Of a DNA stretch of 64,000 nucleotides, positions 39,770-51,501 are shown piece after piece. The stretch's first letter is position 1. Each line of letters begins with the position of its first letter. The notes below the pieces were generated by a model. That model ran no database searches. It was not told the origin of the DNA and saw nothing but the letters and a program-made list of their open reading frames with translations. Position numbers and translations under genes: made by a program. Source of the stretch: Epiperipatus broadwayi (taxonomy: Eukaryota > Onychophora > Udeonychophora > Euonychophora > Peripatidae); assembly GCA_028023455.1 (NCBI GenBank), contig JAQFVV010012400.1:10472248-10536247 (forward strand). Reading direction: 5' to 3'.

Positions 39770-41434
39770 GATGTGATGTGATGTATTGTGGCTTCTCCTT
39801 AAACAAAGTCAAGAATATTTCAGCAATTAAGCCCAGATAAACCTGTTAGCCACTTTATTTTCCATTCCCCACTCTAAATTTTCCCATATTCTGCTCCATC
39901 CCATTTCCACAACATAATCTTTGTCAACTCTATAACCTTCATATCTAAATCCCCCTTATCTTTTCCCAAACCCAGCATAAAAACCAATAATTCACTTTCT
40001 GTATAATCACTTTTTTTATATTTATTTTTCCATAACTTCATTATATTTACTCTTTTTGTTTTCAAGCATTTGCATTCAATTAACAAACGCATAATGTTTT
40101 CTATTCCCTCCTTACATAATTTAAAAAATAAATCACCCATATTTTTCCATTTACATGTATATTCTCTTATAGCTAAAGATCCTGTTCAAGCCTTAAACTA
40201 TAAACTACTTTCCTTACTATTATCATATATTAACTCACATCTAATATTCTGTTTATTTCTATATTCTTTATTAATAAATCTATTCTTTTATCCCATTTCT
40301 TACTACTATAACACTCAACAATCCTCTTAACACAATCATCCCATCTTTTGTACAAATATACTGATATAAATTTTTTATCCAAATCTTTTGCATACAGCAT
40401 TACCTTTCTCACCAATCTTGTTATCTGCCCTTTATTCATAACCCAATTAAATACTATTTTGGCTATTCTTTTATTATCCATTAACTGAAATCTACCAAAC
40501 ATTTTCATTTTATTTTTTGCATCTCTCATATGAAAACTTGACCATCCCATTTCTCCTTGAATTGCCTCCCTTAATGTCCATACTTCTGCATCCAATGCAT
40601 GTCTTCCTACTTCCCTTTGAACTTTTTCTAAGTAATTTAATACCTCTTTACTAACATATAATGCACCATTATCATATGTTAACCCTGCTACTGCAACTCC
40701 TTTCCATATAATTCTAGTTACATCATATTTATTATATGAAAACACTGTTAATTTCTTTATCAATCCCTTTCTTTTCTTTGCTTCATTTACCAATTTTTTC
40801 TCCCATTCATCCAAATAATTTTTCTAATTACTTAAAATAATTCCCTAATAACTATATCTATTCATCACACTTAACTTAATATCTCCCAATAAAAATTCTA
40901 CATCTTCTCTTTCCTCAGTATTAACCATCATTATATTTGATTTTTCTTCACTAAATTTAATCCCCATCTCTTTACCCACCTTTGCACATGTCCTCAGCAT
41001 AACTTCCATATCTTCTCTTCTTTCTGCACACAAAAATATATCATCTGCAAAAAAAAAGACCTGACAAAATATATACTCCCTTACTACCTATTAATGGTAT
41101 CTCTATCCCTCTTCCTAATCTTTCTATTGCTCTTTCCATTTCACTCAAATACAACACAAACAAAATAGGTGACATAGGGCCTTAGTCCCACCCCATTTTT
41201 AACTTAAACTGATTCTATATTTCCTAATTGATATACAATAATTATTTTCATATAATTTCTTAATAATATCTATTAAAGCTTCATCCATTCCCAAATTTGC
41301 CAAACTTATCCATAATCTATTTCTATTTACTCTATCATGTGCTTCTCTATATCTATAAAACTCATATATACTATTTACCTCAATTCCTGTCCATATCCAT
41401 AAGTTGTGTAACTACAAATAAACTATCTCTTACT
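39770..41434 (-). pseudogene. Non-LTR retrotransposon ORF2 remnant, longest family L1x copy
   Basis: Minus strand, same family as 17.4-19.1 kb and slightly longer at the 5' side. It keeps the A-motif region 'FYRYREAHDRVNRNRLW' (first catalytic Asp replaced by Arg), then 'ANLGMDEALIDIIKKLYENN', FADD (plus 41040-41051), 'KVGKEMGIKFSEEKSNIMMV', a long open stretch of 194 codons (40230-40814) with 'GLTYDNGALYVSKEVLNYLE' and 'GEMGWSSFHMRDAKNKM', and the C-terminal 'CKEGIENIMRLLIEC' followed by 'ELTKIMLWKWD'. The first Cys of the CxxC pair is changed to Phe. It ends in the ATGTGATG tail at 39770. Frameshifts and stops mark a dead copy. Confidence 0.88.
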
Positions 41435-41660
41435 TAAATGCCATCTGGTGTAATTTAGGTAATCAGTGATTATCGTGTGCATATAAAACACCCTTAGTAT
41501 TTAAATTCTCAGACTGTTTCTGAATTTTACTTTTATCAATAAATCTTAAGCTCAAATGCTGTTAACTAGTCTGAGGATGGAAACTTAAATATTATGTAGA
41601 GAAATTTCATCTGCATTTGATAATCACTGATTACTCAATCTTACATTAGATGATACTGAA
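41435..41660. mobile_element. Foldback element with arms of about 85 bp
   Basis: GGTAATCAGTGATTATC on the left pairs with GATAATCACTGATTACTC on the right, with weaker pairing outward (CATCTGGTGTAATTTA with TTACATTAGATGATA). The interior has GTTAACTAGTCTGAGGATGG, the core word shared with families A and B. It abuts the 5'-truncated end of the LINE at 41434. Confidence 0.65.
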
Positions 41661-42451
41661 GTTGAGAACTTTTATCTTGCTAAAGCTTTGTAATAAATTA
41701 TATTCACAAAAAAAGATATAAATTTTAAAATTTTATTAATTTATAAAAAAGCTCATTAAAGTTTACATTCTGCTGTAAACACGAAATGCAAAATAATTCT
41801 TGAAGAGAGTTGGAAACCAATGGTAAATGACCATTGATGATCAAGATATCACTGCCCCGGTCATAATATAATTTTTGCTTTGTTAACTAAACAGTTTAAT
41901 TTTTATTTAATAACATTTTATTTTCATTTAATACCCTTTAAAACGCACAAATTTTATTACTATTTTATGTACTTCAAATGTTCAACCTAAAGTCTGCATT
42001 TCATCACTAATGTTTTAACACCATTTTCTTTAAATTTTACATTAATGATACTTGTTCAAAAAATATATTGCTTTGGGAAAATTGTTGAGAAATATTATTT
42101 GGTGATAATTTAAGTTTCCAAATAAGATATGAGTCAATAAGTCAAAAAATTCTTGAAGATGGATAAAATCATTATTAAATATCATATTTTCAATTTATTA
42201 GATTTAAAATATACCATTAGGGATCAGTGATAACTTTTATCTCTTTTAATTTTGATCACATCAGTTCAATTTTAATTTTATTATTACAATTCAATAACAT
42301 ATTTGTAGCAACCCCCCCTCCATATTGTTAAATATTACTGTATATACAACACATATAGAAATATTCACTTTTTTATAGTCTAGGATGTTGTAATGTATGG
42401 GTAAAATGTTTTACATAATCTTAATGTATTGATATTTCATTTCATACATAC
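41661..42451. other. A+T-rich spacer, no gene seen
   Basis: A short C-run lies near 42311. Nothing else recognised. Confidence 0.5.
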
Positions 42452-42461
42452 AATGTGTATT

Positions 42462-42816
42462 GTTATTAAAACAGGCAAAACTCTCCATATAGTAGTGCCA
42501 CTCAGTGCAAGCCAGAGTAATCAATGGATGCCAGAAGCCTTGTGCATAAAATCCATATCTAGTGCCTACTCATCCAATATCCTAAGATCTAGATGCAGTC
42601 CTCTCAGATCCAAAGCTCCTCACTGATGAAATCCACAAGCTAGAAACTAGTCTGGAGATATTGGATGAGTAGGCACTTGATAGGAATTTTATACACAAGC
42701 CTTCTGGTGTCCATTGATTATTCTAGCTCACACTGAGTGGCATTACTGTATGGAGGTTTTGCCTGTTTTAGTAACAGTTATGAGCAAGCATAAAAAATGT
42801 TGATCATGTGATGTTT
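42462..42816. mobile_element. Foldback family A, copy 4, with perfect 10-bp TSD
   Basis: Starts GTTATTAAAACAGGCAAAAC and ends GATCATGTGATGTTT. AATGTGTATT flanks it on both sides (42452-42461 and 42817-42826). Arms of about 70 bp pair through CTCTCCATATAGTAGTGCCA and AATCAATGGATGCC. The interior has AAACTAGTCTGGAGATATTG. Confidence 0.82.
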
Positions 42817-42826
42817 AATGTGTATT

Positions 42827-45253
42827 ATTACAAATGATATGTGCATGTAGATTATGGTCAGTAAATAAAAAATATAATTTTTAGTCTCACCAAAAAAATG
42901 GAATGCCTTGTAGTTCACAATTAAACATTCTATCAGCAAAATATCACTGCTTATACTTAATATATGCTTTCGAAGACATTTACTATTTTCTATAAGTTTA
43001 GTAATTATTGGATATTAGCTTTCAGTAAAATATTCTGGACTAATGTGGAATAAATGTAAGCAGAAAGAGTAACATAAGTTGTTGTAAAATGTAACTCAGA
43101 TAAAGAATAAAAGCAATCTACAGTTAGCAAAAACTGATATCACCAAAATACATAATTACTAGCCTAGTATTACATCTTTATAATAATACAAGCAATTTGG
43201 TATAGGTTCAAAATCTTAGAGTGTTTTTTTAATTTCAAGCTCTATCTTGATAGTACAAAAAACATTAAGACTATTGGAGATTCATAAGTATATTACTTTC
43301 AACTTTAAACACAAAATTTTCACTGATAAAAGCTGTAATCTAGAAGCCAGCCTTGAAATATGAATATAATAGTATTACTATCTAAATTTTATTCATTATT
43401 CAATCTCACAATAGATGGTTTTAGTATGGAATAAGGAGAACTCTTTTTAAAAATAATTAAAATATTTTCTATAATAAAAATTGAAATAGCCTGATGAATA
43501 TGTAGTCAGAAAATAAGATTAGTATTGGTTTTATTTTTAAAGAAAAAAGAAAGGAATGCAAATAATAAAGAAAATATCCTGAAGATTGGGAGAGTATGAT
43601 GGAGGAGGAAAGCAATAGATAGTAAATAGTTGAGACAGATTGAAAAATAACTTTTAATATTTTTGGGGAATCATCCAATAAATTGTTGGGGGAAAGAAAT
43701 GTATATTTTTGTATATATCAAAAGTATTTTTTGAATAATGAAAGAAAAACCAGAAATATCTAATTGAAGGTCAGAGTGACTTATGTGATGATAATAATCT
43801 TATAGTAATACTTATGCCAGTTGGTAGTTATTAAGAAATAGTATATATATATATGGTTAGTTTGTCTAGAGACTATGTTTGATCATCCAAACTTGCAGAC
43901 TGAACAAACACAAAAGTTCCATTCAATTGATCAAGTTGATGGGTTTTTTAAACTCTACTCAGCTGCAAATTGATCTAAGAATCTTTAGCCCTTGAATCCA
44001 CTCCTTTACCATTGTCCTAAACAACATAAGTAAAAACTATTTATGAAAATATTTAAGAAGATTGAGAAATGAGATATAATTTATTAGATCTTTGTGGAGG
44101 AGGAAAAAAAGTTTGAAAAAAAAAAAGAGGATAGTAATATAAAAATGAGGGAGAAAAAAAAGTTGAAAAAAAAAAAAAAGATGGTAATATAAAAATATTG
44201 CCATTCTGACTTGACTGCAAACAAAAAAGCAGATTAAAAGTAATAAATATGCCTTTTTCTTTTTAAGGGTGTATTTTTTATCCAACATTTAAATAAATTT
44301 TTTAAAAAATTGTTGATCCGGTTTAAATAAATAAATCCAGCAGTTGCTTAATGGCTTTTTAAATCAATATAAGTTGAAGATAACCATGAGTTCAGCACTC
44401 TCAAGAGTAGACGACTTCTCCTCTAGTAGTGAAGGTCGAATGTTAAAGCATGGATATTCATCTGATCAATTTAAATTTTTTGGGAACCTTTATCCTCAAG
44501 GCAATAATATTTGTACCCATTTACCGATCAACAATTAGATAGATAGCTAAAATGACTGTTTTTTAGATTTTGTTTTTTAATTTCAAATGTTGAATTGTAG
44601 CTACTTTTTTTTTGTACGTTTAATTGCATTCATCTTTTTAAATTTGATCTCTTTTTGTTTGTATTAAGCCATTTGTGTGCGTATATATATATCACATCTT
44701 TCATTTCTTGTTTTCAGTTCATATGCGTAATTATTTTTATGTTCTGAGCAGTTTAACTTAGGAGCAACAATTGATAAATAAAAGAGCAAAAGATTCCCAG
44801 GATTGATTTCCAACTGACAAAATTTAAAAAAAAAGAAGAAAATAATATATTAGTGATAACAGGCAAGATCACTCAATAACTTTGGTCAAACATTACTTAA
44901 TCTCTTGATTATTTGACCATATGTTAAATAATGAATGTCTTTTTTCATTACGTGATGTTTTTTTACTGAGTTAAACAATAACTAACTATTCAACAGATTA
45001 AATACCATTCAGACACATTGTCCTATATTAGTTTAATTTTTAAAGAAAATGTAAGAAAACATTAAACTTAATAAAAGCAGTCTAATTGTATTGCATTTCT
45101 GAAGCAGATTTTCAGAAATTTACATATACTTTTAAATAAATAAATAAATAAATTGGATTCACATAGATAAATATTATCACTTTTACAATAAACTTTTGCA
45201 CTTCGGAGAAAATAATCCCACAACTAGACAAATAAACCCATAACTAGACTAGT
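42827..45253. other. A+T-rich spacer with one candidate exon-like frame
   Basis: No established gene. A short plus-strand frame at 44386-44535 begins MSSALSRVDDFSSSSEGRML, is Ser-rich and less A+T-rich than its surroundings, and could be an exon or chance. Poly-A/poly-T runs occur at 44.1-44.2 kb. Minus frames 43469-43678 and 44037-44288 are low complexity. Confidence 0.35.
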
Positions 45254-45354
45254 CAAGCATCGGTGGCCGAGTAGTTAGCACAGCAACCTTACAAGCAGTT
45301 GTCCCGGGGTTCGCTTCCCGGCCGACGCTTTGATACACACACACACACACACAA
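45254..45354 (+). mobile_element. Mini-SINE: tRNA-Gly-derived head plus (CA)n tail, copy 1
   Basis: The tRNA-like part is 45257-45328 (72 nt): acceptor strands GCATCGG and CCGACGC, A box TGGCCGAGTAGTTAGC, anticodon loop with TAC, B box GGTTCGCTTCC. The tail is TTTGATA followed by (CA)n. AACTAGACTAGT occurs on both sides (45242-45253 and 45355-45366), a perfect 12-bp target duplication. TCAA before and TTGA after the tRNA part are complementary and could extend the acceptor helix. At about 100 bp there is no LINE-like body. Confidence 0.85.
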
Positions 45355-45665
45355 AACTAGACTAGTAAAGAAATTAGATACTTTCCACCTACAACAAAAA
45401 AAAATTTGCCCTATAAATTACTAATTGTAATCGATATTCCCTCTAATTTTTACTAACTATAGTGCGTATTTTTTTCCATCAGTGCGTTTTTTATTAAATC
45501 GAAATAATCTTTGCACCTTTTGAAATAATAATAGTATTTGATTGATTTTACAATCAATTACTTAAGTAAAAATTTGTAAAAAAATGATAAAGATTTTAAT
45601 TTCAAAAAAAATTATTTGAATATTATCGTCATATAAATCCATATGCATATATGTAGTTATTATAT

Positions 45666-46215
45666 TCAATAGAATGTTATTTCCCAAAACATAAAGCTGT
45701 AATTTTTACTGGACCAGCTTTCCAGAATCTTTATATATTTTGCTACATGTTCATTAATATATTTGATGGAAAGTAAAGAAATATTCATTTTAACTGCTAA
45801 AAATATATTATCAATTAAAATGTTGACTTCTTCAGGATTATCTTTTGTTTCATTAAATAAGCATATTTCTGTTGCTGGCAATGAAGGATATTTATTTTTT
45901 AATTTTTGTACTCAGTCCAAATGTGATTTGCTAAATAAGTGACATTTTCAAAAATCTAATTTCCAAGTATTATTCAAAAATCTAATTTCCAAGTATTATT
46001 GCACTTTTTCCTGGTTACAAAATTATTTTGTCCATGTCCATCATGACAGTAATTGCAAATTACACCACTTACCTCACAGAACTTAAATATTTCTCATAAT
46101 GGAATTTTAATTTACTATTTCGTTTTGGAGAATCTGTTGCTATAATTTCATTGAGCCATTTGATTTTAAACTCACTGGCTATCTTCTTCTTTTTTTTTTT
46201 TTTGCCAAGGCCATA
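45666..46215 (-). pseudogene. hAT-like / KIAA1586-like transposase N-terminal remnant
   Basis: Minus strand. Starts about 'MALAKKKKKKKIASEFKIKW' near 46215, continues 'LNEIIATDSPKRNSKLKFHY' and, after frame changes, a zinc-finger-like part with 'CNYCHDGHG', then 'PATEICLFNETKDNPEEVNI' and 'HVAKYIKILESWSS' to the stop at 45666. The order (basic N-terminus, TTF/BED-like Cys region, then a helical start of the transposase body) fits hAT-derived proteins of the KIAA1586 type, from memory of the family. A tandem 26-bp duplication (45947-45972 and 45973-45998) shifts the frame. No catalytic domain remains. Confidence 0.5.
45947..45998. repeat. Tandem 26-bp duplication inside transposase remnant
   Basis: TTCAAAAATCTAATTTCCAAGTATTA is repeated once exactly (unit positions 45947-45972 and 45973-45998). 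As 26 is not a multiple of three it breaks the frame. Confidence 0.95.
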
Positions 46216-46599
46216 GCTGTGAATAAATCAAGTAAAAAAAATAAATTTTAACAATATAGATTAAATAATATAGTATATAATATAGTAATATAAACTTATT
46301 ATATATAGCAATAATATAATTTTATTTAACAAAACTAACATACCTATAATGGCTTACTGATAATGATAAAAATAAATAAAAATGAAAAGCTTATTTTATA
46401 AAACATATAAAGATAGAGAAAAGTGTCCATGGTAAATGAATGTATGTGCATTTGGAGTATGCAATACCAGCAGATTATTCCAAGGTAAAAAGTCAGAATA
46501 AACATATGCATTGAATGCATCTGTGCATCAGTACAGAAAAATCTTTTTAAATTTTACTGTGCATAGGTGCACAGATGTATCTTCTTTGTGCACTAATTT

Positions 46600-48540
46600 T
46601 TTTAAACACAATGAATGCACTAATATATACCTTAGAGGAAACAATGATTGTAACCCTCAAACAGATATATAAAAACACATGCAATTAATACATTGTACTT
46701 ATTTGTCAACCAAAAATCCATAACACATCCAGAATATCCTGCAACTGATCACTGGGATATTTATGGTGAGTCCTCAGTTTCAGACCAAAGAAACCTACAC
46801 TTTTATCCATTATGAAAAACTCAAATTTACTAATCAGAGAAAATATGCCCTCACACATATTCCATAACTTTAAATCCAAATTTCAAAGTCTTTCCTATCC
46901 TGAATTTCATTGTACTGGAAAACCTGAAATTATTCAAATCAGAGATTGCCTTTAAATTAAATAGCACCCTTGACAATACTCACATGGTTCTCATGCAATA
47001 CCCAAATTTGTATTTAACAGTTTCAACTACTTCACAATCCCTATACTTCACAAACTAATTAAACCACCTTTTCATACAAATATTACATTTCTAAATTTTA
47101 ACATATATATGGTTCTTTTTTTTTTTTTTAAATTGTTTCCTCCCATTCTTTCCTTTTTCTGGGCAACCTAAGACTTATTATATTCATGGCCCCACTTCTT
47201 ATGATAAAAATTAGAATCTCTCATTAAAAACAAAATTCATTCACTTCTTCTTGTCCATAAGGTACGGCTACTTTGGCAACTATTATCTTATTAAAAATTA
47301 CAGTAGAATGCATTATACAACATAAAATAGTTATATCCATATGTTGCAATTAGACATAATTAAGTTCCTGTTTAAACTTCTCCAGATACTCTAAGAACAT
47401 AATAATATATCTTCCCCATTTCTGTATTTGCTGACAAATCTATTTAAAATAGGAAAGTGCATATGACTCTTAATGGGAAAAGACTATCATGATTTTATCA
47501 ATTCTTTACCTGAAGGTTTTCCTCTTAGCACTTTTCCCTTCATCATTTATATCAAAACCCTTCTTTTGGAATTAGAAAGAAATGTAACAGGAATACAATA
47601 ATCAAATAGACCATTTATTACATGTTCTATATGAATAGCATAATTCCATTTCCTCCGTACCTGGATCATACTTTCAGGTAAATACCATTTTTTTCTACAT
47701 TCACTTCTGTCTCCCATAATTTCTTAGGTTTTTCAATGCACTTCTCTTAAAATATTATGAAAACCACTACTCAAAAACAACTTTCTGATTCTATAGAGTA
47801 CACTATTAATGCATTATCTAAATCATGCCATTTCAATACATGCAAAGCTCTCACTAATCAGCATCTTAATTTGTGTTTAATTTTACCTTTCATAACAAAA
47901 ATAGATATATTCCCTCATTACCAAACTAATCCTAAATAAAAATGCAATGACATGCAAAATTCCGTGGGTTTTAATTATATCATCTTTCTATCTTTTCAAA
48001 GAATCCTTGATGAAATAACTAGAATAATTAATAAATTTTCAAATAAAGATAATCTCATTCTCATCAAAACCATAGAGACTATCTTTTGGCAAAATTTTAA
48101 TTAACCTCATAACAAAGCTCATAACTTCAGCCCATAATATCTTCCTTAATAAGTTTAAATATTAAGATGTATGGAATGGAAACAAAAATAATATATCAAA
48201 TAATATCCAATCTTTTTTGTTATTTAATAACAAATGCATCAGAAAGAAATTCAGATATTAACACCTACAACCAAAATACCTTAATATTAGACTTTTTAAT
48301 TAAAGAGAATATTAAAAGACTTCCCATAAATTCTTTTTTTATATGAATAAAAATTTACAAATATAGATTCATCAAGTGATAGAAATTAAAAAGCAAAAAA
48401 CTTCCTCTTGGAAGCCCTTTACCCCATCTCCAATTATGCTGCTTTTTTATTACCTGATACCCATGCAAACAATAATAAGTCTCATTGATACCATTTTTCC
48501 GACTATAAGAATCCCCACCTTCATTCTTTTTATACACTAA
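46600..48540 (-). pseudogene. Strongly decayed reverse transcriptase (LINE or similar)
   Basis: Plus-strand bases are rich in C and T, as in the other minus-strand LINE copies. Minus-strand frames give 'WGKGLPRGSFLLFNFYHLMN' (48355-48537), which resembles the GLPQGSPLSPLLFNIY block of reverse transcriptases, and further on 'VAKVAVPYGQEEVNEFC' near 47270, which resembles a C-terminal motif of some invertebrate LINEs. The space between them is of the right order, but no catalytic DD box is visible and stops are frequent. Tentative. Confidence 0.4.
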
Positions 48541-48794
48541 TTCATAAGATTATATCTAATTTTAAAATCACAATTGTAAAACATTCTTTCTAAAAACAAG
48601 TAAAAAATGAAAGATTAAACCCATGTTTATTCTTAAAAATATAACGAATGTTTAGAACATCAATCTCACTTATTTTACATTTTTTCCCTCTAATATGTAC
48701 TTTTTTTTTTTTTTTTCACAATATAAGTAAATAATTTTTAGATTCAAATTTTATTATTATTGTAGATTTCTTAATATAAAAAAACAAATCTACT

Positions 48795-49030
48795 TTAAAA
48801 TGGATTTGAACTCAGATTTTCAAGCTCCTTATAGATATTTTCTCCATCATATACAACTGAAACATATGACCACATACATGAGAAAAAAATAAATAATCTC
48901 CAATATACGTATGTATGTGGGCATGTGTGCCAGCTATATAAGATGGAGTAGATAGCTATAAGAAGCTTGAAAGTCTGAGTTCAAATCCTTTCTAAATTAC
49001 ATTAATTTCAGTATAGACAATACAATATAA
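48795..49030. mobile_element. Hammerhead-repeat family, palindromic fragment
   Basis: Left part (minus orientation) and right part (plus) both carry the GTATGTGG(T/G)CATG...AAGCTTGAAAGTCTGAGTTC segment of the unit. They meet near 48905 at ATATACGTATG, the helix III point of the hammerhead, so both ribozyme halves upstream of helix III are missing. Confidence 0.65.
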
Positions 49031-50463
49031 TTATTTTTAAATAAAACAAATCTGTAAATAGTTTTATTTATTAAAAATCATTCTAAAACTAAAAATTGCT
49101 ATTAACTTTTTCACCTAGTGTCAGAAAAACAAATTTCATTTTACATAACAGTAATCGAATTTAAACTACGTTATTTATAAGTTCAATGCTTTCTTGACAG
49201 ATGGCACTTTTATCAGTTCATTATTTATCTGTATATCACATCACATCACATTAGAATTTCGTAGATTTAAATTAGTGTTCTTAAGTAATCTTATTACATT
49301 GTAATGATAAGATATATTAACGATTTTAGATCCAGTCTTTAATTACATTATATTAAATGATAATTTTATAATTTTAAAAGATGCTAATTAGTTTAGAATA
49401 TTAATGAAAACTGGATTTAAAATATTTAATCCAATCTGCGTTATTTTTATAAATGAATGGTAAAATATCGTTTAATATTTTTTTATGTTTGTACTTATTT
49501 AATGAATAATATTTAACTAAGAGTGTAGACATACGCTTTTTTTTTTTAAAAAAAAAATCACTATTTAACATTTAAAACACACACACACCATATGCAATAG
49601 TAAATCAATGAGTGAAAAAAATAATATTTAGTAAATAATGTATTTGTTTTATCCAGATTTGTAGTGGATCTTGGGTTCCATCTAATCAACTGAGAACTTC
49701 ACCCACAAGTATGTGTGCAGCATATATGTAAAGGCAAATCAGTGGCGAAATCCATTTCATATTACAAATATGTCTTTCATTTTTACATTCAGTGGGATAT
49801 TTATTTAACCAACACAGATAATTCTGAGATATTCATTCTTTATCTATTAATAATATTTAGATGATTAATTACCAAATCAATACTGAATGACAGCTTGGTT
49901 CACTATTAGGTGACTATCCGAAAAAACCTGTTTGTCACCTGAAAAAAGGTTTAATATTCATCTGGATAAGACCTAAACATCCTCGTTACAGATATGTAAG
50001 GTACTGAGGATAATCTCCATACCATGAAATCTTTTAAATGCAAGATAAAAAAAGGAAATGAAACAGTATTTAAATAACCGAATTTAGAATAAGAACTTTT
50101 CGTGCAACTTCTTTTAAAGTAATGCAATAGAGACTGCAGTATTTTCAGGCATCCTAATTTCTGGATAGTGAAAGTTTGGGTGGGTTTTAATTTCTGTAGC
50201 TAAAAAAGTAGATTGTTTGCTAAAGTGGCGATTAAAAAAATTAAATTTTACTCCGCTTGGATTATAATTTCTACCATAGACATGATAGATAGATGTACTG
50301 CCATTTTATTTTTATGCAGCTCAGTATTTAAAAGCATTGTGCAAAACCTGTTAGGTTATAAATGGCAAGATCTTTTGCCATAATTTATTTATACAGTTAA
50401 TTTTTATGTTTGTAATTTAATACATTTCAATAATGAGTATATCATAAAACTCTAAACACTTGA
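49031..50463. other. A+T-rich spacer, no gene seen
   Basis: A scrap of CACATCACATCACATT at about 49237-49252 matches the L1x tail. A T-run followed by an A-run lies near 49528-49557. A reversed B-box-like word lies near 49675 (TTGGGTTCCATC). No gene. Confidence 0.45.
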
Positions 50464-50763
50464 GTTTACCATATAATACTAATTTGTCCATGCACTTTAC
50501 TACTGTTACACAATGCTTTATTTACCACACTTTTTTACAGTTTACAGTTTCGATTGCCCCAGCAATCTTCTTCAGAATTTTATATCTCTTAGTCTCAACT
50601 TCTAAATTTAAAAAAAAATGAATTTAGCCATTGAAACTAAGAGATATAAAGTTCTGAAGAAGATGCTGTGGCAATCAAAATTATAAATTGTAAAAAAGGA
50701 TGGTAAATAAAGCATTGTGTAACAGTAGTAAAATGTATGGGCAATTTAGTATTATATGGTATA
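50464..50763. mobile_element. Foldback element H with CTGAAGA...GAAAC boxes
   Basis: Arms of about 140 bp (50464-50603, 50625-50763) pair through TACCATATAATACTAA, TTACTACTGTTACACAATGC and TATATCTCTTAGT. Each arm, read outward, contains CTGAAGAAGAT, a hairpin (GATTGC-TGGG-GCAATC in the left arm, minus strand) and then GAAAC (AAAAT in the right arm). This arrangement is hammerhead-like and of the kind found in Penelope-like elements; it stands about 470 bp before a Penelope GIY-YIG domain. A fragment of the arm end recurs at 37371-37412. Confidence 0.7.
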
Positions 50764-51234
50764 CATTTGGCAATGCAAAAAGAAAGAGTAGTTAACACTT
50801 GTGTTTCTTAAAGTGTATGATATGACTGTAATTATGAAAGTATAATTAAAGAAGTTAAATAAGGGAGGGTATCAAAAAATACTGACATTGTCACTAGCAG
50901 GATCATTAATATTTTTATCAATAAAACTGTTTTTAGTAGAGAATAAAACATAGATTATTAAATTTAAATATACTATGAAACTTTCTAACTTTAACACACA
51001 CATATATGTATAAAAGTAAATACTGCCTACCGCTGTACTAGTAGTGAGAAAATAATATAACATTGCAATATTAGATAATAAAAAAAGTTTTATTAAAATT
51101 CTTCCATGACCATGATTTCATCCTTTTAAGTCATCAATTTAAAAATTAGTTTATAAGAATAGTTGTTTATTGGATGGTATGAAAGTGGCATAGAAAAGAG
51201 CCTTGATTTAAACTCATTATTAAATAGTTTATAA

Positions 51235-51501
51235 CAGTCAATTGATAACAAATCTATTTGTGGTATAATTTATAAGATTCCTTGCAGTTGTCATAAAAGT
51301 TATATAGGTCAAGGTAAATTAAGTCTAAATGAAAGAGTTAAAGTTTATAAGAATAGAATTAAAAATAGATACCATAACTCAGTTTTGTATATTCATGAAC
51401 TAAATACAGGTTATAAAATATTATTTGACAATGCAGAGGTTATCTTTTATGAAAAAAATGAATTAAAAATAAGAGCAGAAGAGATGATAAATTTCCTTTG
51501 A
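51235..51501 (+). pseudogene. Penelope-like element, GIY-YIG endonuclease domain
   Basis: An open stretch of 88 codons without an ATG start. It reads 'KSICGIIYKIPCSCHKSYIG' (GIY-YIG core as GII-YK and YIG, with the CxC typical of Penelope), then 'LSLNERVKVYKNRIKNRYHN' including the conserved Arg, 'HELNTGYKILFDNAEVIFYE' and 'KIRAEEMINF' with the late Glu. This is the C-terminal endonuclease half of Penelope retroelements, which cuts target DNA for reverse transcription. The reverse transcriptase part is missing; upstream residues to about 51150 are frame-broken. It therefore cannot be active. Foldback H upstream may be part of the same element's terminal repeat. Confidence 0.82.

Noticed and set aside
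49237-49252. CACATCACATCACATT as a separate LINE insertion
   Set aside because: Only the tail motif is present with no LINE sequence beside it; too short to call.
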